A stretch of DNA of 13,497 bases from Methanoculleus sp. UBA208 (GCF_002498065.1 NZ_DAFZ01000070.1:9396-22892), one strand, 5' to 3'; positions 6,025 through 13,254 are shown, numbered from the stretch's first letter. A program made the numbers and translations. The notes: a model not told the origin generated them from the letters alone.

Positions 6025-7521
6025 ATGTGTGCCCGCTTTTTGGAGCGCTTTTTCAAACCTACACCGCATATCGTCGAAAGTCCGCCTCCGCCGTCGCTCT
6101 CCCACGGGGCGGGTGCGGGTGTTCCCGAGTACCGGGTGAAGCCCTATTTTATCGTGGCGTCTGTTGAGATGGGCAATACTACGACAAAATGCATCCTGAC
6201 CGGCACGAATCTGGAGACGGGCAGGTCCTATGTCATCAACAAGACCGTGACCATGAGCCGTGACGTCCGGCAGCCGTTACCCGGCGAGACGATCTTCGGG
6301 GAAACCCTGGACGGCACTGAACTGACGCGGGAGTCGGTCACGGAACTGGTGCGCGACACCCTGATCCGGTGCCACAACGAGGCCCACCTGAGTATCAAGG
6401 ACGACCTGGATTTCGTCGTCAGGAGCACCGGTGTCGTGGCGGCGATGGACTCTCCCGACCAGGTCGGGGACTTCGTGATTGCTCTGGCGAACGGCTGCCT
6501 CGAAGCAGGCGTTCCCCCGCGGAAGATGACGCCGCCGATGTCGATCGACAACCTCCCGCCGAAACTCCGGCAGTTCTCGTTTGCCGACCGGGTGGTCTTC
6601 GTCGGTGCGGTGGCCGGCGTCGTGCCGCCGGTCGGGTGTACGGGCGTCGAGATGGTGGCAAACGAGATGGAAGGGGAACTTGCGATGGCGGGAATCAAGG
6701 AAGGCGCCAAGTGGACACCGGTCGACTTCAGGAACCCCTGTGTATCCATCGATTTCGGGACGACGCTTGATGGGCGGGTCACGAGCGATGTCGCCCCCGA
6801 TGAACCGAATCCGTTCGCCCAGACGACCGGGAACTTCTGCGGGCTTGCAGGTGCCATACCGGACGCGATCGTCCGTGGCACCGGGCTCGTGAAGGACCGG
6901 ACGGGGACGGCTCTCGACCTCTTCGGCGACCACAGTATCAAGGGCGCGTTCGGGGGCAGGAAGCGTTCCGTCGTCGAGGAATACGTCGACCGGTGCCACG
7001 AGCACATCGATATCCGGATCGTCCCGCCCGACCGGACAAGGTTCGGGCGGGTCCCGGTCTGCGCGGAGGTGGCCGACAGGTCGGGCGTTGCCCTTATCGG
7101 GTGTGACTCGGGTGTCAACGGCAGCGAGATGCCGGATCTTGAGGCGATCGGGCACGAGATCCACGAGAAGCACGGCATGGGCATGCTGACCGAGGTCGTC
7201 GACCGGGTCTGCGCGAGGATGGCGCTCCGGCTCATCGATGTCGCCGTCGAGAGAGGAATGGTCCCGCCGAACTCGTCGATCGGGTTCACCGGGCGGGCGG
7301 CGATCTCGGGGAGGAAGCCCGAGTATATCCTCGCGGGCGTAGCCGAACGGAACCTTTACGACTCCCCGAACGACCACCTGGTCTTTGTCGACGACGGTCT
7401 TGCCCGGGGAGCGGCACTGATGGGCCGGTGCATGAATTCTCTCGGGAAACCGAAGGCCCCGCTTGGCGGCGTGCGGGGAGGGCCATGTATTATGTCCCGC
7501 CGGATCAAAATAGGAAAGTAG
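6025..7521 (+). CDS. mmp14: Methanogenesis marker protein 14 (ASKHA-type)
   Basis: I recognise this as methanogenesis marker protein 14, a family known essentially from methanogens and without proven function. In 498 residues it shows nucleotide-binding features of the actin/sugar-kinase/Hsp70 fold: a first phosphate-loop-like IVASVEMGNTTTKC (43-56), a second SIDFGTTLDGRV (around 240-250), and a late IGFTGRAA-GRKPEYI (around 419) with VFVDDGLARGAALMG (around 453). This resembles the ATPase part of RamA-type activators that reduce corrinoid proteins, but I see no ferredoxin-like four-cysteine motif. Residues 18-34 are a proline/glycine-rich linker. The start at 6025 is chosen from the TATA position; an ATG at 5986 is less likely. 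A small gene follows 12 bp behind. A role in activating a methanogenesis enzyme is inference. Confidence 0.88.
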   Translation: MCARFLERFFKPTPHIVESPPPPSLSHGAGAGVPEYRVKPYFIVASVEMGNTTTKCILTGTNLETGRSYVINKTVTMSRDVRQPLPGETIFGETLDGTELTRESVTELVRDTLIRCHNEAHLSIKDDLDFVVRSTGVVAAMDSPDQVGDFVIALANGCLEAGVPPRKMTPPMSIDNLPPKLRQFSFADRVVFVGAVAGVVPPVGCTGVEMVANEMEGELAMAGIKEGAKWTPVDFRNPCVSIDFGTTLDGRVTSDVAPDEPNPFAQTTGNFCGLAGAIPDAIVRGTGLVKDRTGTALDLFGDHSIKGAFGGRKRSVVEEYVDRCHEHIDIRIVPPDRTRFGRVPVCAEVADRSGVALIGCDSGVNGSEMPDLEAIGHEIHEKHGMGMLTEVVDRVCARMALRLIDVAVERGMVPPNSSIGFTGRAAISGRKPEYILAGVAERNLYDSPNDHLVFVDDGLARGAALMGRCMNSLGKPKAPLGGVRGGPCIMSRRIKIGK

Positions 7522-7533
7522 GATCTGGTAACC

Positions 7534-7767
7534 ATGGCTGAAGAAGAACTCTATGATATGCTCGTTCCTCCGGGAGTGCCCCGGAGGATGATCTACGACG
7601 TCGTCGAGAAGTACGACGTGGAAGTGGTGCGGCGACCGCAGAAGCTGTCGTTTGCGAACATGGACGGGGACACGAGGGAACTGCTGGCATTCCGCGGGAA
7701 GAGAGAAGTCGTCGAAGAGGTGCAGAAGTACCTTTTCGCGCAGCTCAAAGAGTTCATCGCGGAATAA
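7534..7767 (+). CDS. Small protein co-transcribed with mmp14, function unknown
   Basis: A 77-residue soluble protein that I do not recognise. It begins 12 bp after the mmp14 stop and is followed at once by a T-run, so the two genes should form one transcript. The sequence reads as a compact alpha/beta domain: a helix after MLVPPGVPRRMIYDVVEKY, strands around VEVVRRPQKLSFANM and ELLAFRG, and a charged C-terminal helix EVVEEVQKYLFAQLKEFI. There is no cysteine, signal or membrane segment. Codon use matches the neighbours. A small partner or specificity subunit for the marker 14 protein is a reasonable guess from position only. Confidence 0.8.
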   Translation: MAEEELYDMLVPPGVPRRMIYDVVEKYDVEVVRRPQKLSFANMDGDTRELLAFRGKREVVEEVQKYLFAQLKEFIAE

Positions 7768-7771
7768 CTAC

Positions 7772-7787
7772 ATCTTTTTTCTGTTTG
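7772..7787 (+). terminator. T-run terminator after the mmp14 unit
   Basis: T 7775-7780, with more T just beyond, lies 8 nt past the stop codon. This matches the archaeal U-tract terminator pattern. No strong hairpin comes before it. Confidence 0.55.
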
Positions 7788-7965
7788 TGCGCCGGGAGTT
7801 ACCGGTGTGAGGCATGGCTCCGGGGTGCTGGTTTGGAGGAGGAACCGTCACACAGAGAGTATTTGGGGTCATCCCGGTACGGTATCCTCCTGGCAGCAAA
7901 ATCCCATCCACGGATTTCAGGTGGGGCTGTGAAACCCGGACCGGGCATGCCTCCCGCTCTAGTTC

Positions 7966-7975
7966 TAATATAAAG
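7966..7975 (+). promoter_or_regulatory. Orphan TATA box inside the repeat element
   Basis: TAATATAAAG is a good TATA element facing right with no gene after it. A transcript from it would begin near 7996 and run through the palindromes of the element. It is a candidate promoter for a non-coding RNA. Confidence 0.35.
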
Positions 7976-8041
7976 TCGCAACTCGGAGCCAGATACAACC
8001 TCTGTTTTCGAAAACGCATCATAACTGCGAGGAGTCCGGTA

Positions 8042-8091
8042 CAGTGGACCGTGGGAATGTCGCCATGGGGGGAGGGGCTGACGGGGAGGGG
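8042..8091 (+). repeat. 50-bp dispersed module, copy 1
   Basis: This block matches 13448-13497 at 43 of 50 positions without gaps. It starts with CAGTGGACCGTGGG and ends with GGGGCTGACGGGGAGGGG, and its last bases run into the 26-bp palindrome. Confidence 0.8.
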
Positions 8092-8108
8092 GGCATGCCC
8101 CCCTCCCC
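8083..8108. repeat. 26-bp perfect G/C palindrome
   Basis: GGGGAGGGGGG (8083-8093), CATG (8094-8097) and the exact complement CCCCCCTCCCC (8098-8108) make a perfect palindrome with no spacer. It could extrude as a cruciform, or fold as a very stable RNA hairpin if transcribed. Confidence 0.85.
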
Positions 8109-8164
8109 TGTCTCCACCTCACGATGAACCTCTGTACCCCGCCCCACCCGCGCTTCGCGCTCCT

Positions 8165-8187
8165 CCCCCGCCCCAAGGGGGCGGGGG
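8165..8187. repeat. 10-bp GC hairpin
   Basis: CCCCCGCCCC (8165-8174) and GGGGCGGGGG (8178-8187) pair perfectly around a 3-nt loop. It is the second strong stem in the element. Confidence 0.75.
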
Positions 8188-8365
8188 CAGTGCGTGGCGA
8201 TAGCCAATGGAAAGCCGTGCATGGGGATAGGTGGTGTTTCAATAAGAGCAGAGCCCTGAAAAATCCGTGGATGGGCTCCACCAGAGGATCAATCTGGCTG
8301 TCAGCAGTCTATCCTGGCTGTTAGCAGCCGCCGGGACATGAAACGACGTTCAGGCGCGTCATCAT

Positions 8366-8376
8366 CCCAAAAATAT
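8366..8376 (-). terminator. Weak T-run after argF
   Basis: The complement of A 8369-8373 gives five T on the minus strand, 16 nt past the argF stop. It is a possible terminator of the carS-pyrE-purD-argF unit. It is short and has no hairpin. Confidence 0.3.
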
Positions 8377-8389
8377 CTCTCTCCACTCC

Positions 8390-9319
8390 TCACTCCACCG
8401 CCTGCATCCCGCCGGCGATCAGCCGCACGAGCAGCGCCTTCTGAGCGTGGAGCCGGTTCTCGGCCTGGTCCCAGACGATGCTCTGCGGCCCTTCCAGCAC
8501 CTCGTCGGTGATCTCCTCTCCCCGGTGGGCGGGGAGGCAGTGCATCACGAGAGCGTCGGGTGATGCCCGTGCAAGAAGGGGGGAGTCTATTGTGTAGCCT
8601 TTGAGGGCCTGCAGGCGTTCGGCACGCTCCTGCTCGTCCCCCATGGATACCCATATGTCGGTGTAGAGGACGTCCGCGTCCCTGACCGCTTCCTCCGGGT
8701 CCGCGACGATGCTGACCCTGCCGCCTGCCGCCCGGGCCTGGTCGACGACCGTGTCTTTGGGCTGGTAACGCGGGGGGCTTGCGACCACGATCTCCATCCC
8801 GGTCAGGGCCGAGGAGAGGATCCACGAGTTGCAGACGTTGTTGCCGTCCCCGACCCACGCGAGTTTCAGGTCCCGGAGATCGCCGAACCGTTCGCTCAAG
8901 GTCATGATGTCGGAGAGCACCTGGCAGGGGTGCAGGCGGTCGGACAGCCCGTTGACGACCGGCACGGTCGAGTGGCGGGCGAACTCCTCGATGGTGTCGT
9001 GCCTGTAGGCGCGGATCATCACCGCGTCGACGTAGCGGGCAAGCACCCGTGCCGTATCCCGGATCTCTTCCCCCCGCCCGAGCTGCATGTCCTGTGGGTT
9101 TAAGAAGATACCATGGCCGCCGAGGTCGGACATCCCCACTTCGAACGAGACCCGGGTGCGGGTGGACGCCTTCTCAAAGATCATCCCGAGGCTCTTCCCT
9201 CTGAGGAATTCGTGCGCGGTCCCTGCACACTTCAGCCTTTTAAGATGCATCGCGTCGGCGACGATGCTCTCAAGTTCGTACTCGTCGATATCGATGATCG
9301 AGAGAAAATCCTTCTTCAT
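8390..9319 (-). CDS. argF: Ornithine carbamoyltransferase
   Basis: This enzyme transfers a carbamoyl group from carbamoyl phosphate to ornithine to make citrulline, the substrate of the argG product. At 309 residues it has the usual length. Key motifs are intact: carbamoyl-phosphate loop STRTR (52-56), HPCQ (130-133), VSMGDE in the ornithine region (224-229) and catalytic HCLP (260-263). The ATG at 9319 is firm: AGGAGA lies about 5 nt upstream, and the start overlaps the purD stop as ATGA. A farther in-frame ATG at 9343 would add eight non-family residues. It is the last gene of the carS-pyrE-purD-argF cluster, so its translation is probably coupled to purD. Confidence 0.96.
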   Translation of the reverse strand: MKKDFLSIIDIDEYELESIVADAMHLKRLKCAGTAHEFLRGKSLGMIFEKASTRTRVSFEVGMSDLGGHGIFLNPQDMQLGRGEEIRDTARVLARYVDAVMIRAYRHDTIEEFARHSTVPVVNGLSDRLHPCQVLSDIMTLSERFGDLRDLKLAWVGDGNNVCNSWILSSALTGMEIVVASPPRYQPKDTVVDQARAAGGRVSIVADPEEAVRDADVLYTDIWVSMGDEQERAERLQALKGYTIDSPLLARASPDALVMHCLPAHRGEEITDEVLEGPQSIVWDQAENRLHAQKALLVRLIAGGMQAVE

Positions 9320-10611
9320 GCGATCTCCTTCATGTGCTGGCATCGCTTCTCGAGAATCTTGGGGGTGCCGATATCCCTGCGGTGGAAGACACTGCCGGAA
9401 ACGGAGGATGCCGCCGTCTCAGCGATCGCTTCGGCCTCCTCGAGCGTCTCGCCCCTCCCGACGAACGCAAGCGTCCGCGACGTCAGGGTATAGAGCGTCC
9501 CGTCCCGCTCTTCAACGTTCGCGTAGTAAAGCAGGGCGTCGCCGTAGTCGCCGAGGGTGAGAGGTTCGTGCGCCGCCGGCCCCTCCGGGTATCCTTCGGG
9601 GACGAGATACTTGCAGACCGTCGCTTTATGAGCGAACCGGACGTGTGACGGCGAGAGGTTTCCTTCGATGATGTGGCGAACGATCCCGGCGAAGTCCGAT
9701 TCCAGGAGCGAGAGGACGTTCATGGCCTCAGGGTCCCCGAAGCGGGCGTTAAACTCGATGACTTTCGGGCCGTCGCAGGTGTTCATGAACTGACCGTAGA
9801 GTATTCCCCGGTACGGCGTTCCCTCGTCCCGGATGGCCGCGACCATATCCTCCATGATCCGGAGCGCTTTCTCGTAATCCGACCGGGTGACGAAGGGGAG
9901 CATGTGGTCCGGCAGGGAGTACGAGCCCATGCCGCCGGTGTTCGGCCCCACGTCCCCCTCGTATGCACGTTTGTGGTCCTGCACGAGCGGCATGGGCACC
10001 AGGTGCTCGCCGTCGACGAACGCCTGAAGCGTGAACTCTTCCCCGATGAGCCGCTCTTCGAGCACGACATCGCCTCCGAGCTCCCGGACGTATTCGACCG
10101 CCCCTGCCGTGTCGACGTGCTCGCCCATGATCCGCACGCCCTTCCCGCCGGTGAGCCCGATGGGCTTGACGGCGAGATCGCCGCCGTAGGCCTCGATGAA
10201 CCGCCGAGCCTCCTCCGGATCATGGCAGACCCGGTACTCCGGGCACCCCGCGATCCCGTGCCGCTCCATCAGACGACGGCAGAACGCTTTGTCCGTCTCA
10301 AGTCGGGCTGCAGCACGGGTCGGCCCCACGCAGGGTATCCCCGCCGCCTCGAGGCTATCGGCGATGCCTGCCTCAAGAGGGGCCTCCGGCCCGATGACCG
10401 CGGCATCGACTCCGCAATCGGTGGCGAATGTTACTATCTTCTCGATATTGGTCTCTTTTTCGAGGAGCACCCGCTCCGCGAGCCGGGCTATTCCCGGGTT
10501 CTTGCGTGCCATGACAGAAAATATTCGCATATCGCTGTTGCAGGAAAGCGCCCTGGTGATCGCATGCTCCCTGCCACCACCGCCTACAACGAGTACTTTC
10601 ATATCCATCAT
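9316..10611 (-). CDS. purD: Phosphoribosylamine-glycine ligase (GAR synthetase)
   Basis: This enzyme makes glycinamide ribonucleotide from phosphoribosylamine, glycine and ATP, the second step of purine synthesis. The 431 residues show the N-terminal motif GGGGREHA (10-17), GPEAPL (74-79), an ATP-grasp domain from about 100 to 310 with AVKPIGLTGGKGVR (147-160) and GDVGPNTGGMGSYS (219-232), and a C-terminal PurD domain. The glycine loop reads IGLTGGKG rather than the bacterial DGLAAGKG, which I believe is an archaeal variant. ATGs at 10611, 10608 and 10602 are all possible; none has a strong ribosome site (only GCAGG upstream). It begins 23 nt after pyrE and ends in a 4-nt overlap with argF. 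Confidence 0.95.
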   Translation of the reverse strand: MMDMKVLVVGGGGREHAITRALSCNSDMRIFSVMARKNPGIARLAERVLLEKETNIEKIVTFATDCGVDAAVIGPEAPLEAGIADSLEAAGIPCVGPTRAAARLETDKAFCRRLMERHGIAGCPEYRVCHDPEEARRFIEAYGGDLAVKPIGLTGGKGVRIMGEHVDTAGAVEYVRELGGDVVLEERLIGEEFTLQAFVDGEHLVPMPLVQDHKRAYEGDVGPNTGGMGSYSLPDHMLPFVTRSDYEKALRIMEDMVAAIRDEGTPYRGILYGQFMNTCDGPKVIEFNARFGDPEAMNVLSLLESDFAGIVRHIIEGNLSPSHVRFAHKATVCKYLVPEGYPEGPAAHEPLTLGDYGDALLYYANVEERDGTLYTLTSRTLAFVGRGETLEEAEAIAETAASSVSGSVFHRRDIGTPKILEKRCQHMKEIA

Positions 10612-10634
10612 ATTCGCCTGCTCTTAAAAAATGT

Positions 10635-11147
10635 TTATCCGTCCAGCAGCTCGCTGACCCGCACAAGTGCAAGAAGAGAAGCTCCCTTTTCTGCAAGCGC
10701 CTCACGTGCGCCTGCCTCCCGGTCAACGACGGTCACTACCCTGTCGACGTGCGCGCCGGCGGCACGCAGCGCCTCAAGGCCGTAAAGGGCGCTTCCCCCG
10801 GACGTGGTCACATCCTCGACCAGCAGCACGTTCCTGCCGCTCACGTCGCCGACGATCGTCCCGGCTTTGCCGTGGTCCTTCTCCGCTTTCCTGATTATCG
10901 CGTACGGCCGGCCGCTCGCGAGCGAGACGGCGACGGCGATCGGTACGGCGCCGACCGCCACCCCGGCGACCATGTCGAACTCCCAGCCTTCGGCAATGGC
11001 TTTGCCGATCTCCGCAAGGATGGCGGGGTTCGTTGTTGCGGCTTTGATGTCGATGTAATAAGAACTCCGGGCTCCCGATGCGAGGACGAAGTCCCCGAAC
11101 TCGATGGCCCCGCTATCGAGTAACAGTGTCGCGATTGGGTTTACCAT
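10635..11147 (-). CDS. pyrE: Orotate phosphoribosyltransferase
   Basis: This enzyme joins orotate to PRPP to give orotidine monophosphate in pyrimidine synthesis. The 170-residue length suits archaeal PyrE. The PRPP-binding signature VLLVEDVTTSGGSA is at 107-120, the flexible catalytic loop RKAEKDHGKAG at 86-96, and the substrate segment SSYYIDIKAATTNP at 28-41. The ATG at 11147 overlaps the carS stop by 7 nt, with GAGGT upstream inside carS, so translation is likely coupled. Purine-type PRTases share the PRPP motif, but the orotate-type loop and N-terminus make PyrE the best call. Confidence 0.94.
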   Translation of the reverse strand: MVNPIATLLLDSGAIEFGDFVLASGARSSYYIDIKAATTNPAILAEIGKAIAEGWEFDMVAGVAVGAVPIAVAVSLASGRPYAIIRKAEKDHGKAGTIVGDVSGRNVLLVEDVTTSGGSALYGLEALRAAGAHVDRVVTVVDREAGAREALAEKGASLLALVRVSELLDG

Positions 11148-11716
11148 GGTACCTCTTTAACTCCGATGTAATAACCGATGATGTTCACCACCCGGTGAAG
11201 GAGGGGTGTCATGACGACGATCCAGACTGCAATGGGTAGGGTAATATTCCCAAACAACCATTGGGGATAAACCAGGAGGATCAGCAGGAAGGAACCGATG
11301 ACAAGATCGTACTGATCTGCCAGGAACCAGGATTCGCCCCGCTCTTTACCCAGCCTCCGCTTCAGGAAGCTTTTGGCGAGATCGCCGAGGAGCGCGCCTG
11401 TCGCGAGCAGCGTGACGGAGAGGATGGTCTGCACGGGGAGGGCGGTCAGGTTGAACGAGGACCAGGCCCAGATCTCGACGAGACCCGCCAGCACCCCACA
11501 GAGTGCACCCCCGAAGAATCCCTGGTATGTCTTACCGTCACCGAAGATCCGCTTGCCGTCGGAAAACGTTCTCCCAAGGTCGATGGGCGTCCCGCCGCCA
11601 AAGACGGCAGCCGCTGAGTTCGGCACGTATGCCGGGATCATGATCCACAGCGCCGCAAGCGCTGAGAAGATCCAGTATCCGATGTCCGTGCTGATAAGTG
11701 CCAATAACCAGTACAA
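11141..11716 (-). CDS. carS: CDP-archaeol synthase
   Basis: An integral membrane CTP-dependent transferase that activates 2,3-di-geranylgeranylglyceryl phosphate (unsaturated archaetidic acid) to CDP-archaeol, the branch point of archaeal phospholipid synthesis. The 191 residues contain about five hydrophobic spans (near 13-30, 66-84, 94-112, 137-151, 158-181). Family motifs are GDGKTYQGFFGG (59-70) and the long cytoplasmic GDLAKSFLKRRLGKERGESW (111-130) followed by ADQYD (133-137), which carry the conserved charged residues. The start is a TTG at 11716 without a clear ribosome site, so a short leader or a slightly later start is possible. It heads the minus-strand cluster and faces the radical SAM gene across 68 bp. 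Confidence 0.92.
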   Translation of the reverse strand: MYWLLALISTDIGYWIFSALAALWIMIPAYVPNSAAAVFGGGTPIDLGRTFSDGKRIFGDGKTYQGFFGGALCGVLAGLVEIWAWSSFNLTALPVQTILSVTLLATGALLGDLAKSFLKRRLGKERGESWFLADQYDLVIGSFLLILLVYPQWLFGNITLPIAVWIVVMTPLLHRVVNIIGYYIGVKEVPW

Positions 11717-11784
11717 TCAGTAAATATAAAGATTAAAGTGTCGAAATATAAGATACGAATGAGAAAGGTGGGCACGGTGAGAGA
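11717..11784. promoter_or_regulatory. 68-bp divergent promoter for carS and tes
   Basis: For the rightward gene, CGAAATATAAGA (11742-11753) gives a BRE and TATA, start expected near 11773, and GGTGA just before the ATG. For carS, the minus strand offers two TATA-like elements, CTTATATTT (about 11743-11751) and TTTATATTT (about 11721-11729). The first overlaps the rightward TATA. The two genes may therefore compete for, or share, one bound TBP site. Confidence 0.65.
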
Positions 11785-13254
11785 ATGCTGATAAAAAGGA
11801 CAAAAAGCCTCTGCCCAACATGTGGTCGCGTGCTCGACGCCGATATCGTTGAGGAAGAGGGGAAGGTCTGGCTGGTCCGTACCTGCCCTGAACACGGCGC
11901 GTACCGGGCTCTTTACTGGTCGGACGCAGAGATGTATCGGAGGTTCGACGCCTATGAACGCATCGGGAAGGGTGTTATTAACCCGCAGAAGACCGCTTCA
12001 CCTGCAGGGTGCCCGAACGACTGCGGCATCTGTGAGAACCACCGGTCGACGACGCTGCTTGCAAATATCGACCTGACAAACCGGTGTAACCTCAACTGCG
12101 ACTTCTGCTTTGCAAACGCCCGGGCATGCGGTTACGTCTACGAGCCGACCTTCGACCAGATCGTCGGGATGCTGCGCATGCTGCGTGAGGAAAAGCCTGT
12201 TCCGGCACCCGCCGTCCAGTTCTCGGGCGGTGAACCGACGATGCGCGACGATCTCCCCGAGCTCATCCGGAAAGCGAAAGAACTGGGGATGTCTCAGGTC
12301 CAGGTCGCGACAAACGGTATTCGGCTTGCGCAGGAGCCCGGCTACGCCCGGCAGCTCAAGGAGGCAGGGCTCTCAACCGTCTACCTGCACTTCGACGGCA
12401 TAAGTCACGAGACGAACCCGAAACTTGCGAGCGACCGGCGGGCAATTGAGAACTGCGAGAAGATCGGCATGGGAGTGGTGCTGGTGCCCACGGTCATCAG
12501 GGGCAGGAACGACCACGAGGTGGGCGCCATCATCAATTACGCCGCAGAGCATATCAGGATCATCCGGGGCGTCAACTTCCAGCCGGTATCATTCACCGGG
12601 GCTGCGAGCGAGGACGATATCAGGAAAGAGCGGATCACCATCCCGGAGCTTGCAGAGCGGATCGAGGAGCAGACGGGCGGCGTGATCAAGAAGGACTACT
12701 TCTACCCCGTGCCCTGCGTCGTCCCGATCTCCGAGCTCGTCGAGGCCTACACGGGCAAACCCCAGATAACGTTCACCACGCACCAGCACTGCGGTGCGGC
12801 GACCTATGTCTTCGTTACCGACGAGGGGATGGTCCCGGTCAACAAGTTGGTGGACGTCGACGTCTTCTTCGAGTCGGTCGAGAAGATGACGGCGAAACTC
12901 GGGAAAGGCGGGTCGCTCAACAAGTACATGACTCTCGTCGAAGGGGTCAAGGACCTCTACGGCTCCACGAGGAAAGCGGAGCAGAAGAATACCGGGGAGT
13001 TCATGAAGCTGATAGGAAAGGCCCTCGTGATGCAGAACTTCGAGGCCCTGCGCGAGTTCCACTGGAACGCCCTCTTCATCGGCACGATGCACTTCATGGA
13101 CAAATACAACTACGACCTCTCCCGGGTGCAGCGGTGCTGCATCCACTACGCGACTCCCGACGGCCGCCTGGTCCCGTTCTGCACCTACAACAGCGGCCCG
13201 GTCTACCGCGAGCAGGTCTGGAAAGCCTTCGCGCAGCCCGGGACGGATGAGTGA
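11785..13254 (+). CDS. tes: Radical SAM enzyme, tetraether lipid synthase (Tes) type
   Basis: A 489-residue radical SAM protein of the MJ0619 group, best read as tetraether lipid synthase, which couples two archaeol-type diether lipids tail to tail into membrane-spanning GDGT lipids. In order: an N-terminal metal knuckle (C10-x2-C13 and C34-x2-H37), an auxiliary cluster motif C76-x3-C80-x2-C83, the radical SAM CNLNCDFC (C101, C105, C108), the SAM-binding SGGEPT (147-152), and a C-terminal cysteine set (VPC, QHC, RCC, FC) for further clusters. The ATG at 11785 has GGTGA upstream. MJ0619 was earlier proposed as a methylase of methanopterin synthesis, so that role stays open. The divergent carS supports the lipid role. 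It is a single-gene unit with its own terminator. Confidence 0.8.
   Translation: MLIKRTKSLCPTCGRVLDADIVEEEGKVWLVRTCPEHGAYRALYWSDAEMYRRFDAYERIGKGVINPQKTASPAGCPNDCGICENHRSTTLLANIDLTNRCNLNCDFCFANARACGYVYEPTFDQIVGMLRMLREEKPVPAPAVQFSGGEPTMRDDLPELIRKAKELGMSQVQVATNGIRLAQEPGYARQLKEAGLSTVYLHFDGISHETNPKLASDRRAIENCEKIGMGVVLVPTVIRGRNDHEVGAIINYAAEHIRIIRGVNFQPVSFTGAASEDDIRKERITIPELAERIEEQTGGVIKKDYFYPVPCVVPISELVEAYTGKPQITFTTHQHCGAATYVFVTDEGMVPVNKLVDVDVFFESVEKMTAKLGKGGSLNKYMTLVEGVKDLYGSTRKAEQKNTGEFMKLIGKALVMQNFEALREFHWNALFIGTMHFMDKYNYDLSRVQRCCIHYATPDGRLVPFCTYNSGPVYREQVWKAFAQPGTDE

Larger units (their letters stand above)
7884..8289. mobile_element. Candidate MITE-like non-coding element with inverted ends
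   Basis: A perfect 15-bp inverted pair, CCCATCCACGGATTT at 7903-7917 and its complement at 8261-8275, lies 343 bp apart. Similarity extends both ways with small gaps: CAGG 7918-7921 against CCTG 8255-8258, and ATCCTC 7884-7889 against GAGGAT 8284-8289. The interior carries the palindrome GTTTTCGAAAAC (8004-8015), a plus-strand TATA box (7966-7975), a 50-bp module repeated at 13448-13497, a 26-bp perfect G/C palindrome (8083-8108) and a 10-bp GC stem (8165-8187). There is no transposase and no clear target duplication. It may be a MITE, or a structured RNA locus rather than a mobile element. Confidence 0.5.
7768..8389. other. 622-bp gene-free region
   Basis: This gap between the end of the mmp14 unit and the end of argF contains a candidate repeat element (7884-8289), short palindromes on its left side (for example CCCGG-a-CCGGG at 7935-7945) and a pair of 14-bp near-identical direct repeats (8294-8307, 8314-8327). 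Reading frames here (for example minus 7799-8281) are rich in P, R, G and S, cross G/C palindromes and match no family I know. I do not call them genes. Confidence 0.6.

Noticed and set aside
6228..7377. Two long frames opposite mmp14 (353 and 366 codons)
   Set aside because: They are antisense shadows of a GC-rich gene whose plus-strand product is a recognised family.
7785..7860. Possible tRNA or small RNA fold around the GTGTGA/TCACAC pair
   Set aside because: No acceptor stem, anticodon arm or T-arm pattern could be found; the pair is only 6 bp.
7799..8281. Long minus-strand reading frame (160 codons) in the gene-free region
   Set aside because: It runs through the G/C palindromes and both inverted arms, is rich in P, R, G and S, has no family likeness and is best explained by high GC content.
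8124..8324. Short plus-strand frame across the GC stem
   Set aside because: It has no ribosome site, its composition follows the palindromes, and it overlaps the repeat element.
9673..10785. Long plus-strand frame (370 codons) opposite purD and pyrE
   Set aside because: It is antisense to two well-recognised genes, and its composition mirrors their codons.
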